DNA of 64,000 nucleotides from Bombyx mori (GCF_030269925.1 NC_085107.1:10788001-10852000), one strand, 5' to 3'; positions 48,170-59,268 are shown, counted from the first letter of the stretch. Program-made: numbers and translations. The notes: a model not told the origin generated them from the sequence alone.

Positions 48170-48345
48170 AACACAGCCCAGAGAGTTTCTCGCCGAATCT
48201 TCTTAGTGGGTCGCGAATCAGATCCGGTGGTAGATTCAGCGGAGTACTACTCTTGCTATGTTTTAGGAATTTCTCTCAGGCTCAGTCTGTTGCGTTCGTC
48301 TACAAAACCGGTGACGCTGGAATAAGTAGCCCTCGATGCTACCAG
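48170..48345 (+). mobile_element. LINE 3'-end fragment sharing the terminal hairpin block
   Basis: CAGCCCAGAGAGTTTCTCGC, CGAATCTTCTTAGTGGGTCG and GATCCGGTGGTAGATTC match the 3' UTR of the two Jockey-clade LINEs. After the block the sequence diverges (GGAGTACTACTCTTGCTATG onward), so it is a related family, not the same one. Confidence 0.6.
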
Positions 48346-48903
48346 CGGTTAGGTAGATGTAAAAAAAACGTTTAAATGTTAAAATATAAAAAGTAAAATG
48401 AATAATGAAACTTTTAGTATGAATGATAGGCGATGGGTATCAAACAGTGTAGAGCAATGAGTCATAAAAAAGTCAGCAAATGCGATATTACCGTTCAATA
48501 CATAACGAGCTCCGAGTGATAAATTTGATATCGTTTTACAATTTATCTATTACAAATAAAGCGAACGGTCTGAAGGATAAATCAGTTTTGGAATCACAAG
48601 ACGTTATCAGACTGGATTTGAAAATGTTCGGAACTTGCAGAGGGCAAATAAATTTCATGCCAATTGTAAGTAAATACACTTAATGAAATTTTTGACAGTG
48701 TTTGACATGTTTGGTATTCTGTACAATGGTATTGAGATGGTAAATTATTTGTCCTATAAATTATTATATTTTGTTGTTGTTTTTGTAGTCCTAGAGTACC
48801 CCGCTGGTATATAGAGCCCTTACAAGTTATCTCCACTTCACCATGTCTTGCGCTTGCTCCTTAATATCGCTTCAAGTCAGGCCGGCGGTTCTCAAATTTA
48901 TTA
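48346..48903. other. Unassigned AT-rich DNA
   Basis: No gene recognised; short ORFs on both strands have no domain. Confidence 0.4.
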
Positions 48904-49753
48904 TCTATATATTAATACGTGAAGCAAAAACTTTGTATCCCTTTTTACGAAAATTGCGCGGACGGAGGAGTATGAAATTTTCCACACTTATAGAGAACAT
49001 AGAGAATTGCCTAGATGTGTGGACGAGCTCAAGGCCCACCTGGTGTTAAGTGGTTACTGGAACCCATAGACATCTACAACGTAAATGCGCCACACACCTT
49101 GAGATATAAGTTCTAAGGTCTCAGTATAGTTGCAACGGCTGCCCCACCCTTCAAACCGAAAAGCATTACTGCTTCACGGCAGAAATAGGCAGGGCGGTGG
49201 TACCTACCCGTGCGGACTCACAAGAGGTCCTACCACCAGTAATTACGCAAATTATAATTTTGCGGGTTTAATTTTTATTTCCCGATGTTATTCATTCACC
49301 GTGGAAGTCAATCGTGAACAATTGTTAAGTACGTATTTCATTAGAAAAATTGGTACCCGCCTGCGGGATTCGAACACCGTTGCATCGCTATATACGAATG
49401 CACCGGACGTCTTCTCCTTTAGGCCACGATGACTTCAAAGAAGTGCACAATGCTAATATTTTTTAGAATAATGCATAAAAGATACATTAAATCAATAAAG
49501 AAAACATTACACACATTACTTACATACCATGTATTTAACGCACACACGCATGCATAATATTTATTGTCAAACTTTTGTTCTTGACGTCTGTTGTCAAATT
49601 GAGATTAAATATTGTTTGTCTTTGTTAATATTTTTTATAGTGTTGTCTTGGCGAAATTTGTGATTATAGAAGTATAAAATACAATCATAATAGTGTACAA
49701 ACTTACAATTCCAATTAATTATAGTTGAATTTCGACTACTGTGGGACCTCTAG
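48904..49753 (+). mobile_element. Helitron-like element interrupted by a Bm1
   Basis: It starts A|TCTATATATTAATACGTGAA and ends ACTGTGGGACCTCTAG|T. Outside the SINE it is collinear with the element at 4216-4663, and without the SINE it is about 420 bp. The TC start and CTAG end are intact here. Confidence 0.75.
49007..49436 (-). mobile_element. Full-length Bm1 SINE inside the Helitron-like element
   Basis: A minus-strand full-length Bm1 with a head that keeps a good B box (GTTCGAATCCC on the minus strand) and the GGCCTAAAGGAGAAGACGTC A-box region. The A-tail is short: the copy meets the Helitron-like sequence at GAGAA|TTGCCTAGATG. AGAA flanks it on both sides. Confidence 0.9.
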
Positions 49754-50470
49754 TATATAATTAATATATATACTCACATATACTCAAAATAGTATCTTTA
49801 AATAATCCTGACACTGTCAATTTCAATGAACGAGCTGAAGCATGTCGAGACGGTTGGCTTATCATCTGTCTACTCATCGCAAACAACTTACACGCCGGTC
49901 GAGAGGCTATTTGCACTTATGGAGCTTACTTAGAGTTGAACTCCGTCCGTTCGACTTTTAAATCCATCTCAGTTAAAGTTCAAGAGAGTTTTAAAATATA
50001 TTTACTTAATTTTAAATTTCTAAAGTTAAAATGACTTTTAGTTTATTGTCGAGTTTGTACATAATATATTGAAAAATGATGGCTTAATACATTTTAAATA
50101 CGCAAGCCTGTTTTTCCCCTACCTATTGGCTAGTAGCCTAAAGGGCTATTCCAGCTACGCGTAGACGGGTAGTTGAGCTCACGGGCTCAACCTGAAAGAG
50201 TTTACTAGCACTAGCTCTGGCAAGACCTCCAAGGCGCCGTCACCCGTTCCAAGACGATTAAAGAACAAAACAATACGAATACACTTTGTATAGACAACTT
50301 TTTGTAATTTTTTTTTCGTTCAATTGGCATGAACATTTGACAGCTGTCATCCATGAATGCTTATATAATTTAACATGTCGCGCTACTTACAAGAACGACG
50401 CATTATTAATTTGAAATTTCATCACAAAAGTAGTGAAACTTATACTGAGACAGCTCGCTAACTTCAAGGA
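49754..50470. other. Target region of the full-length LINE
   Basis: 50125-50225 (minus) is a LINE tail fragment matching the alternative end at 14050-14170. From 50375 an ATG opens a stretch (MSRYLQERRIINLKFHHK...) that resembles the start of a helix-turn-helix DNA transposase. It has a stop after about 28 codons and is cut by the LINE at 50471. Confidence 0.45.
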
Positions 50471-50723
50471 TTTTTTTTTTTTTTTTTTTTTTTTTATGAT
50501 TGAAAGTTTACTGGTGGCCCGAAGGCCTTTCCAGTTTCACCAGGACAGGTGGGCGAGCAAAGGCTCAGCCAAGAGGGGTGAGATTTGCTAACAACTGCCC
50601 GAGCGCCTCTGAAGGAGACCTAACAACTCAAGAGCAATTGTTTCGCGAATGAATCTACTACCGGATCGGAATCGCGACCCGCTGAGAAGATCCGGCGAGA
50701 AACTCAGCGGGCTGATGCATGGG

Positions 50724-53606
50724 TTAGGTTGCACGTCGACCTCTTTGTCGAGTTCGACGAGTACGGTTACCGGGGTCCCTAAGCCTGCCCCTAGTATTAG
50801 AGCTGAAGGCATCTAATGCAAAGGTTATTGGATCTGATGGATCCGTAAGGACGTGTCTAGGGCGTCGACGGTGACTGGCTCCTGCATGATCAGGATTCGG
50901 GGAGTAGTCAGCGGCGGCAACGATAAGGCGATTATCATGACGCATAGCCTTATCGAAGTATCGTTCCGACGCTGACTTCATGTATTTCCGAATTGATTCG
51001 AGGCCCAGGTCGTCGTGTAGGTCAACGTTCCTCACGAACCACGGAGCCCCGACAGCTAACCTGCAAAAGCGGGATTGTAGGGATTGGAGGGTGTCTATGT
51101 GTGTGCGGGCCGCGTGAGCGAACACCACACTCGCGTAAGTCATGACGGGCCTTATGCAAGTTTTGTAAAGTGTCACCTTGTTCCGAAGGGACATTTTACT
51201 TCGCTTACAGATCATGGGGTAGAGTCTACCGAGAATAAACGCGGCACGGTCACGGACTGATTTTATATGCGGGCGGAATGCCATCGATGCATCCAGGGTA
51301 ACGCCCAGGTACTTGACCTTCCTGGCCCAGGGTATGGGTTGTCTAAAGAGAGTAATCGGGGGTGTGAGATTCCTCCTCCTAATCCGGGAGGAAATCCGTG
51401 TGGAGCTTCCCCTCTGAAATAGCACCGCAGTACTTTTCGCTGGGTTGATGTCTATGCGCCATTTTCGGAACCACTGCCCTAGGGCTAGGGCTGCGCTCTG
51501 AAGCTTCTTCGCGATTAGGGACTTATTTCTACTAGAATAGTAAACAGTCGTGTCGTCGGCGAATAAAGCTAAATGGGTCGGCGGCGACCGGGGAATATCG
51601 TTGACGAATAAGCTAAATAGGAGGGGTGAGAGGACAGAGCCTTGCGGGACTCCAGCTGTGAGAGATCGTGGGGAGGAGCGGGTTCCCTCGACTCGATATC
51701 GAAAAGAGCGGTTCGACAAGAAGTCCCGTATGATGAGCACGAGACTATCCGGCACGCCCATGTTGAATAGTTTGAAAATCAAACCATTGTGCCAGACTTT
51801 GTCGAACGCTTTTGCGACGTCGAAGAAGAGAGCTCCCGTGTATAACGGTTTTGGTCGATTAAGCCCCACAAGAATGTGCTCCGTGAGGCGGTGCACCTGT
51901 TGAACGCATGAGTGATTTGTACGGAATCCGAATTGTTCATCGATGAGAATGCCCTTGGATGAGACGAAATCTCTGAGGCGCTTGTAGAGCAGACGCTCAT
52001 ACAGCTTGCCTAGAGACATGAGGAGGCTAATCGGGCGGTAGCTCGTCGGATGATTTTTTGGTTTACCGGGTTTATGTATGCCGATAACGTCCGCTTCTTT
52101 CCACACCGCGGGAAAGATACAGTTCGCCATAGCGGCATTGAAAATAGATGCCAACACCACGATGAGTTGGACGGGTAGAAGTTTAATAACGCGGTTAGAT
52201 ATACCGTCGGAACTGGGAGCCTTGCGAGGACGTAGGTCTTTGATCAAGTCTTTAACTTCCATCGGGGTGACGGGTGGTAACGCATCCGAGGGTGGCAAGG
52301 GGGCTCTGCGTTCTACCTCACTGTCTACTAATTTTACATGAACAGGGTCCACGGATTGAGTGCTGGGCGTGCACTGGGTTTGCAATGTATCGGCCAGCAG
52401 CTCTGCTTTTTCGTCATCATCGAACGCCACGAGTCGGCCTGAGGGGCCTACGAGGGGGGGCATAGTTACTACCGTATCCGATTTGAGAGCACGAGCTAAG
52501 CGGTAGTAAGACCTTTGGGAGGGCGCGAGTCCTTCTAAGAAATCAGACCATCTGGCATCTCGGACTTCGGCGATGCGAGACTTTACGTCGCGTTGTAGGG
52601 CACGCATTCGAATACGATTTTCCGCGGTAGGATACCTGTCGTAGGCGCGTATCGAGGCGTTCTTAGCTCTAAGGAGTTCCCTAATATCGTCGGACAATTT
52701 GAAGCGGTGAAGGAAGTCCTCCGCTACAACTTGTTTCGATGACCTATCTAATGTCGAGGTGATGTGTGACGTTAAGATGTCTATGGCTTCAGCGGTATCC
52801 TGAGGAGACGGGATAGAGTCCGGGTTAAACGGGAGCGATGGTAGATCAGATTCAGCCAGGCTGATGCCCAGCGTGTGCCAATCCACCACAGTCCTCGTGA
52901 CGGGAACGGAATCGGGAGTGCGACCGAGCTTCATAACGACGGGACGGTGGTCTGAATCTAACTCTGAAACTACTTCGATCGAGTGTAAGCGCAGAGTTAC
53001 GTTTTTTAATAACGCTATGTCGAGTATATCCGGGCGATGCGCGATATTTAGCGGGTAGTGAGTCGGGGTTAGCGGAGCGACGATATCGAAGGCGAGATCA
53101 TCGACTAACGCGTCAAGCCGCCTGCCATTCGGGGTTGTGGTGTGTGAGTTCCACCTGATGTGTTTACAATTTAGGTCGCCCGCCAGAATGACAGAGCTCC
53201 CCATACCGAGCAGCGCCTCGATATCACTGCTTAGAACGATCTTATCCGGTGGAAGATAAACGGACGCGATAACGATCGGCGCGTGTCCCGTCAGTGAGAT
53301 TCGGCACACTGATGCTTCGATATTAGCGAGCGCGGGAGGATCGAGCGGGACGCAATGCAGGGCTCTTCTATAGTAAATGACGGTACCACCACCACGGGCA
53401 GAGAGCCTGTCGTTCCTGACCATGTTATAGTTCGCGATTTTAGGGTCACGGCGCGCGGGCTTAAGTAGGGTCTCCTGCACTAAAAAGATATCAATTTGAT
53501 GGTCACGCAAAAAGTCAGAAACCTGATCACGTTGATTTGCGAGACCGTAAGCGTTAAAAAATCCTATCGTTACGGATAGGGGCTTTATTCTACTTATATA
53601 CGCCAT
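50724..53606 (-). CDS. LINE ORF2: apurinic endonuclease plus reverse transcriptase (960 aa)
   Basis: The polyprotein nicks the target and copies the element RNA. The endonuclease covers about 1-225: QET with catalytic Glu45, LAGDLNC (Asp143) and SDH (218-220). Reverse-transcriptase motifs are RPRKAPSSDG (about 459-468), SYRPISLL (522-529), FFDVAKAFDKVW (594-605), AGVPQGSVLSPLLF (651-664) and LFADDTTVYY (681-690, catalytic Asp684 and Asp685). Motif 0/1 reads APSSDG where the sister copy at 25-27 kb has the usual APGSDG; this may or may not affect activity. The C-terminus is basic (RRTRQRGRRAT). The ATG lies three bases after the ORF1 stop, in the same frame. Confidence 0.93.
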   Translation of the reverse strand: MAYISRIKPLSVTIGFFNAYGLANQRDQVSDFLRDHQIDIFLVQETLLKPARRDPKIANYNMVRNDRLSARGGGTVIYYRRALHCVPLDPPALANIEASVCRISLTGHAPIVIASVYLPPDKIVLSSDIEALLGMGSSVILAGDLNCKHIRWNSHTTTPNGRRLDALVDDLAFDIVAPLTPTHYPLNIAHRPDILDIALLKNVTLRLHSIEVVSELDSDHRPVVMKLGRTPDSVPVTRTVVDWHTLGISLAESDLPSLPFNPDSIPSPQDTAEAIDILTSHITSTLDRSSKQVVAEDFLHRFKLSDDIRELLRAKNASIRAYDRYPTAENRIRMRALQRDVKSRIAEVRDARWSDFLEGLAPSQRSYYRLARALKSDTVVTMPPLVGPSGRLVAFDDDEKAELLADTLQTQCTPSTQSVDPVHVKLVDSEVERRAPLPPSDALPPVTPMEVKDLIKDLRPRKAPSSDGISNRVIKLLPVQLIVVLASIFNAAMANCIFPAVWKEADVIGIHKPGKPKNHPTSYRPISLLMSLGKLYERLLYKRLRDFVSSKGILIDEQFGFRTNHSCVQQVHRLTEHILVGLNRPKPLYTGALFFDVAKAFDKVWHNGLIFKLFNMGVPDSLVLIIRDFLSNRSFRYRVEGTRSSPRSLTAGVPQGSVLSPLLFSLFVNDIPRSPPTHLALFADDTTVYYSSRNKSLIAKKLQSAALALGQWFRKWRIDINPAKSTAVLFQRGSSTRISSRIRRRNLTPPITLFRQPIPWARKVKYLGVTLDASMAFRPHIKSVRDRAAFILGRLYPMICKRSKMSLRNKVTLYKTCIRPVMTYASVVFAHAARTHIDTLQSLQSRFCRLAVGAPWFVRNVDLHDDLGLESIRKYMKSASERYFDKAMRHDNRLIVAAADYSPNPDHAGASHRRRPRHVLTDPSDPITFALDAFSSNTRGRLRDPGNRTRRTRQRGRRAT

Positions 53607-53609
53607 TGA

Positions 53610-55283
53610 TTACCGGCGGAGTGAGGGGAGGACGTACGTATTTAATGACGCGTATACGTCGGCGTATTCCTGCACAACGGCGATAAAGTGTTGTGCAGTG
53701 GAGGCAGCGCGAATGGCGTCGCCCAAAGCGTTAACGCGCTCAAAGTTGATCGACTGAAAGAAGTCGATCGCTAAAGCGAGATTTTCGGACGCGGTCGGAG
53801 GGCAAGTCGCGGGAGAGGGACGAGTCGCGGGGGCGGGACGAATCGCGGAGGAGGGAGTTGTAGCCGTGTTCGTGTACGGCAGCGGTTTTGTCCAGGCCGA
53901 GACACTGGGCACCGCCGCCGGAACGAACGCTGGCTTAGCCTGCGACGCAGAGGGTGCCGAGGCTTTGATGTCTGGGCCGGAAGCTCGGAGGCGGTTTTGG
54001 CGGGCGACGCGGCGATTTATTTTAGGGGCTCGGGGGCAACCACGGTAATTCGCGGGGTGACCCTGTGTTCGACACAGGACGCAGCTAGGCGGTTCCGTCG
54101 CGGTTTTTTGGTCGCGAGCGCAGAGGGCCGTGGCGTGATCGCCCAAACACTTAACACATCGGGGGCGCGCGTGACAGTTACGGGAAGAGTGCCCGTACAA
54201 TTGACAGTTATGGCACTGGCTAGGAATGCCTTTTTTATGGGGGGCTTCGATGGCGATACCGGAGAGCCTACAGACGGTCTGTGTGTTGAAGATTTTCTTA
54301 CCCTCGGGGGTAGGCTGGAGGGTAACTAGAACCATATTATATGGCTCCCTACCGCGACCGGTGTGCATACGGTGCACAGAATTCACTGGAAAGCCCTGTT
54401 CTAACAGATCGGCCTTGACGAGCTCTACATCTAACTCTTTAGGGATTCCGCGTATTACAACGCGGAGTTCGCGCTCCTCCTGGAGCGTATAAGTATGGAA
54501 ACTTATACGTTCCTTACGGAGGTAAGAAGAGAGGGCCCTATGGTCGTCGGGTGTTTGAACCTTAATTTGAATGCCGTTCGCGAGGTTACGGGCATTCGTG
54601 AAATTTATATTTTTGGCCTTAAGGGCCAGGCAAACTCGATCCCAAGCTGCCTTCTCCTGAAGGATAACCGGGGGAGGGGTCTGGGTTTTATTTTGTGCCA
54701 CCGGACGCGGCGACGGAGTGGCACGGGCTGGGGGCGCAACGGGAGTCTGAGGGCGGGGGCGCGACGCGTTCACGGCTTTGCTAATTTTAGCGGCCGCGGG
54801 AGCTCGAGACTCCGCGGCACGCTTCTTACCCTTCTGTACCAGGGTGAATCCATCCGTCGATGAGGCGGGGGCGAGGTCGACCTCCATGTCCGAGTCAGAG
54901 TCGGAGCACGAGGAGGCGGGTGCAGGCGACCTACGAGCAAGTGTAGGTGTTTTAGAGGGCGCGACGGAGGCGGCGGATGATCGCGCTGCTGGAACGGTGA
55001 CCACGGCGGACGACGCAGCAGCTTTTCTCGCCAGTATAGGCGACACGGGAGCGGCAGGCACGACAGAGGCTGCGGTGCTCAATGCAGAAGCTCTGCACGC
55101 AGGTACAGGCGACGCAGGAGCAGCGAGCGCGGCGGAGTCCTCGAGAGGGCTCGCAGTGTGATTGGCCTTGAAGGCCAGAAACTCTGAGGCGAGCTGTGGG
55201 TGGCGAAGTCGGAGGAATTCCGCGAATACAGCGTCCATGATCGCTGAGTACCCAGGTGGGGCGGCCCCGGGTGTTGAAAACAC
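53610..55283 (-). CDS. LINE ORF1: gag-like RNA-binding protein (557 aa)
   Basis: Structural RNA-binding protein of a Jockey-clade element. Residues 50-200 are Ala/Pro/Ser-rich and low complexity. A folded domain at about 205-350 contains RELRVVIRGIPKEL, the usual motif of Jockey-clade gag-like proteins. Three Cys-rich knuckles follow: C357-C360-H365-C370, C376-C379-H383-C388 and C401-C404-H409-C416. The C-terminal part is again Pro/Ala-rich, with a helical end containing ALAIDFFQSINFERV. It lies directly upstream of ORF2 (stop, TCA, ATG). The first ATG of the open frame was taken as the start. Confidence 0.88.
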   Translation of the reverse strand: MFSTPGAAPPGYSAIMDAVFAEFLRLRHPQLASEFLAFKANHTASPLEDSAALAAPASPVPACRASALSTAASVVPAAPVSPILARKAAASSAVVTVPAARSSAASVAPSKTPTLARRSPAPASSCSDSDSDMEVDLAPASSTDGFTLVQKGKKRAAESRAPAAAKISKAVNASRPRPQTPVAPPARATPSPRPVAQNKTQTPPPVILQEKAAWDRVCLALKAKNINFTNARNLANGIQIKVQTPDDHRALSSYLRKERISFHTYTLQEERELRVVIRGIPKELDVELVKADLLEQGFPVNSVHRMHTGRGREPYNMVLVTLQPTPEGKKIFNTQTVCRLSGIAIEAPHKKGIPSQCHNCQLYGHSSRNCHARPRCVKCLGDHATALCARDQKTATEPPSCVLCRTQGHPANYRGCPRAPKINRRVARQNRLRASGPDIKASAPSASQAKPAFVPAAVPSVSAWTKPLPYTNTATTPSSAIRPAPATRPSPATCPPTASENLALAIDFFQSINFERVNALGDAIRAASTAQHFIAVVQEYADVYASLNTYVLPSLRR

Positions 55284-55725
55284 TCGCCTTGCGGCGAGGC
55301 CCCAACTTCTCGGACCTGAGCGGTTCTATTGAACACAGGTGGCAATGCGGCGCGATTACTACAGGACAAAGAAAAAGCACAACAAAACAGAAATTACAAA
55401 AAGAAACAAAACAAATAAATACTTGCAGGAAAACACTTTGTCGGCAAATGTTCCACGAACACAAAAATAACTAAAACAAAAAAAAGCTTCCAGGAAACAC
55501 ACTTGGTCGGCAGATGTATCACGAACACAGGCCGCGCGAACAATGGCCGGGCTAACAAAAGCCGGGCGAACAAAGACCGGGCGATCGAGTGGACGATGAG
55601 CACGTCCGCACGTGACGGGTGCCTCTATCGGAATCGGATTTTTTGTGTAGACTAGAGCAAGAACTATGATAACGGAGATCTTGGGATCTCAATTGCACAG
55701 CCTGGGTCTGGATGACATGTGTTCT
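55284..55725 (-). other. LINE 5' UTR with short tandem repeats
   Basis: On the plus strand, ACTTTGTCGGCAAATGTTCC/CACGAACACA is repeated about 65 bases later as ACTTGGTCGGCAGATGTATC/CACGAACACA, and CCGGGC-AACAAA units lie between 55530 and 55590. An internal promoter is expected for Jockey elements but could not be located. Confidence 0.5.
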
Positions 55726-55733
55726 CTTCAGGA

Positions 55734-57565
55734 CTTCGCCACCTATTACAAGGCGCATCAATCATTCGATTTATTTACGCAACTATTTCCAAGCCAAATC
55801 ACCATTATTCTTTCTTTTTTTGGGATTTTGTGAAATCTAGTGAGTTAAATTTGAATAGACCAGAAACAATCTTTAGCTCAAGGCCGAGTTCCGACCCGTC
55901 ATCGGTGAGACACAATCACATTTTTCACAAAACGATCAATGGACTATCATTAGAGCCACGAAGGCAATTTAAAAGATATTTTATTCGAAAAATAATCGGG
56001 ATTTTACAATGCAATAACACGCTCAAAAAATTCATATTGTTATTATTAAATGATGTAAGTGCTCTCTTGGCAAGAGACCCTATATATACCATATAACTTG
56101 AAATACTTCGAAAAAATAACTTTTTTTTTCGTACAAGCCTTATTCCTTGTAATACCTTTCTAGCAACAATGACATCTTCGCCAACTGTCCCGAGCATCAG
56201 GCAACTTTTAACAAACTACAATATGCGTAATTCATTTGAGTTTACAAATCATAAACTTTGAATATATAATTATTCAGCTAATATTAGAGTATTAGTAAGG
56301 CGTACTTTTTCATTCTTTTAGATTTTAATCAAAAAATCGAACGAGCTATTTCGGTTTCATAAATTTTCAACACCCCTTCGCACACCCAACACCTTGTTAG
56401 CCAGAGTGCTCTTGAAAGCGCAACGAGTGCCAAATTGATTTTTGAAATTCAATCAACAAACGGAAGGAAACATTTCTGGCACAGTTATGTGATTGATGAT
56501 GACATTTAACACACACGAGTCGAATACGCGAGTATCGATTCTGTTATCGATAAGGGATCGATGATTTATAAATTCAATAGATGAAACCCTAAAAATATAT
56601 CATTGTTTCACGTAGCCGCCTACATCCGAAGAGGGACTTCAAATATATTCAAGTAAAAACAGTCATCTGCATTAGAAATGGTAACTTTTGTTTTAACAGG
56701 ATATGAAATAAACTCTCCCAAAAATGTTCATGTTATGGTCAATTTGGGAGAAACATTGTATATTACCCTGACTTCTCTGACATTGCTAATTCAAGTCTCC
56801 CGATAAACTATAATAAAACTACAATATCATGTCTAAATGTCTATAGTGTCTAAGACGTTGCGATTACTGTAAGCCGTAAATACTAATCCGTTTACAGATT
56901 TAAAAAAAAACAATAAAAATATAAGTACGTGCCTATATTTATAGATTACATTACACAGGCTAACTTTTACGAACGCGCAACCAAAAATAAAATGGCAAAC
57001 AACACATTTTAATCCTTTACCTGATCCTTTGTAACGTAACCAAAAGCTCGGCGACGGGTCGGTAATTATAATTTCGCCATACACAAAACGACACATATTT
57101 AATGAACGTATACTTTTAATTAACAATGTAAATCGGAAGCGAGAACGTATCGTTTGACGCAAACAACCATAAAATCATCGTGTACAGACAATTTCATACA
57201 TGAGCGCTGACTTTGTTATCGTCATTAAAATTATAAACGAATTACGTACGCCTATTCTTGCATTGATGCAACAATTTTAGGCAGGTTCAAACACATCTTC
57301 CATCACAATATCCTAATAATTAAAGTTCTTTGTTGATTTAAATTCAAATATAAATTAATTTTATTTTGTTCTATGTTCAAATTCAAATTAATCTAGAGCC
57401 TGAAGAAGATTCTAGGTGACAAATACAAATTTTCTGCATTAAATCTCGATAAATTTTCTTTATTTCAACTCCAAAAATATTATTTTACAAAACAAACAAA
57501 TACATTTCTATTCTTTTTTTCTGATGATTATATCTACTCTAAAGGTTTATTTCTCTTACAAGGAA
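55734..57565. other. Unassigned AT-rich DNA
   Basis: The first ~60 bases may continue the transposase-like frame interrupted by the LINE (GCATCAATCATTCGATTTAT reads ASIIRFI, compare the STIRRL motif of helix-turn-helix transposases). The ORF 55719-56096 has no recognised domain. Nothing else was seen. Confidence 0.35.
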
Positions 57566-57682
57566 CCTGGTAGAAGGACCTCTTGTGAGTCCGTACGGGT
57601 AGGTACCACCACCCTGCCTAATTCTGCCATGAAGCAGTAATACGTTTCGGTTTGAAGGGCGGGGCAGCCGTTGTAACTGTGT
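57566..57682 (+). mobile_element. Bm1 SINE internal fragment
   Basis: It runs from CCTGGTAGAAGGACCTCTTG to GGGGCAGCCGTTGTAACTGT. Head and tail are both missing, so it was broken after insertion. Confidence 0.85.
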
Positions 57683-58334
57683 ACTTATTTTTGAAATAAA
57701 TTTTCACTAAAGTACGTTCTTGAAATGCTCGGGAAGTCTCTGTTAACTCCCAGACTTACCCAGAATTTCGAGGACTAAGAAAATATTTCCTAAATCGACG
57801 ACTGTACATGAGTTCTGCTCTTGTTGCGATTGTGGGACGTAAAAAGGACACGGTATCATTTACATTAGTTTCTCGAATCAATCTCCGTGGAATGAATTGT
57901 AGAATAAAAAGTATAGAGCGGATCTGAAGTCTTTCCACACGCCCGAGCAATGCATATCATTAGTATCGTTAAAAATAATCATTTATCACATAATTTTTTA
58001 TTATTTTAATTCGTATCTTACAAAAAGTTTTAAGTAAATTAATAAATACCTACAAGGACAATAACATGTGGTTTTCGTAGTGAAATATCAAAGAGAAAGT
58101 ACACGACTTACCTTGAAATTAAGTTTTGGTAACTTTTATGATCGGCGACAATATTTATGACTTTAACAGGTATACAGTAATTAACTTGTTCTATATCATT
58201 TAAAGATTTAAAAAAATTTTCAATCAAATTCTTAAATAATCCATCCATTATTATTCGAATCTTACACTAACACTTTCGATGAAGTGGAACATTAAAATTT
58301 TATTAGTTTTTTATAATTTTGCTAAGGGCTTAAC
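57683..58334. other. Unassigned AT-rich DNA
   Basis: No gene recognised; the ORF at 57756-57950 (minus) is without a domain. Confidence 0.4.
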
Positions 58335-58500
58335 GATCTTCTGCCTTTATCTTAAGTAGCAGAGTCCATAGATATGACAACCTGAATACTGCCACCCATC
58401 TTGACATATGATGTCGAAGTCTTAATTGTATGTATTGTGGTTATTCCGCCTTTGAGTCTGGAACGCATGTCTGCTTCGCCACAGAAATAAGGATAGCGAT
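58335..58500 (-). mobile_element. Diverged Bm1 SINE
   Basis: On the plus strand, CTGCCACCCATCTTGACATA, GGAACGCATGTCTGCTTCGC and CACAGAAATAAGG match Bm1 in reverse, with many substitutions. Confidence 0.6.
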
Positions 58501-58830
58501 CACGAATTTAAAAAAGATTTACCTTTGCAACTCTGAGATCGGGTATCATTATGTTTTTAATCGTTTAAGTAAACTAAGTTATTAAATTTTAAGTAAATCT
58601 TGCATCGTGTGAAAAGCTCACGTTAGAAACATCGTCGTCAGAGACATCATGTGCGTGGTAATTATAGCTCTATATCCAGTAAACGCGTTTATTTGGACTA
58701 AATGAGATAACTAATAATAAAAAATCTTCATTAATTACAATTGCGAATGAGGTAGGTTTTTTCATTTTACGTTAGCATCACTATTAATTTAATAATGATG
58801 GATTTGTTGATTTGAAGCTTTATAGAATAA

Positions 58831-59268
58831 CAAGCGGCCCGCTCCGGCTCCGCTCGGGTCTTTACCAAAAAAACAACAACGATATTTGACGTTTTATTTT
58901 TTAAAATAAAAGAACACTTATGCGGCATAACTATAATAGTTAGACAAATGCTGTCGCGACACTTTTTGTAAATAATAATGAGTTCTGCAAAGGCTTAGTA
59001 CATTATTTTATTCTATTATCAATAGTTTTCGCAGGGCACGCAATGTAAAGAATATTTTAGGTAATTTTTTTACACCTTGTGTTACATTATTGGAGTTTTA
59101 GTAAGGATCCCTAATTTTTTTCAAAAAAGATTACAGCCTTTGTCACTCGGGAATAATGTAGCTTCCAAATAATGAAAGAACTTTTCAAATCGATTCAGTA
59201 GTTTCGGAGCCCATTCAATACAAACAAACAAAGAAACAAATCCTTCCTCTTTATAATATTAGTATAGA
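58831..59268 (-). mobile_element. Helitron-like element, same family as 16586-17012
   Basis: On the plus strand it begins AAGCGGCCCGCTCCGGCTCC (the terminal CTAG has mutated to CAAG) and ends TCTTTATAATATTAGTATAGA. It is collinear with the 16.6-kb copy, including the GTTTTCGCAGGGCACGC block. Confidence 0.7.

Larger units (their letters stand above)
50471..55725 (-). mobile_element. Apparently full-length Jockey-clade LINE
   Basis: About 5.2 kb on the minus strand: a 5' UTR of roughly 0.4 kb, ORF1, ORF2, a 3' UTR with the CCCGCTGAG/CTCAGCGGG stem (50678-50711) and a 25-base poly(A), seen as T at 50471-50495. CTTCAAGGA (50462-50470) and CTTCAGGA (55726-55733) may be the target duplication; if so, the 5' end is at about 55725. 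The 5' UTR contains short internal repeats: ACACTTTGTCGGCAAATG and ACACTTGGTCGGCAGATG, and four CCGGGC-type units at 55533-55590. Both ORFs are open, so the copy is structurally complete. Confidence 0.85.

Noticed and set aside
51550..55161. Antisense ORFs of 60-130 codons opposite the full-length LINE
   Set aside because: They mirror the GC-rich LINE ORFs and recur at the same places in the truncated copy; they are shadows.
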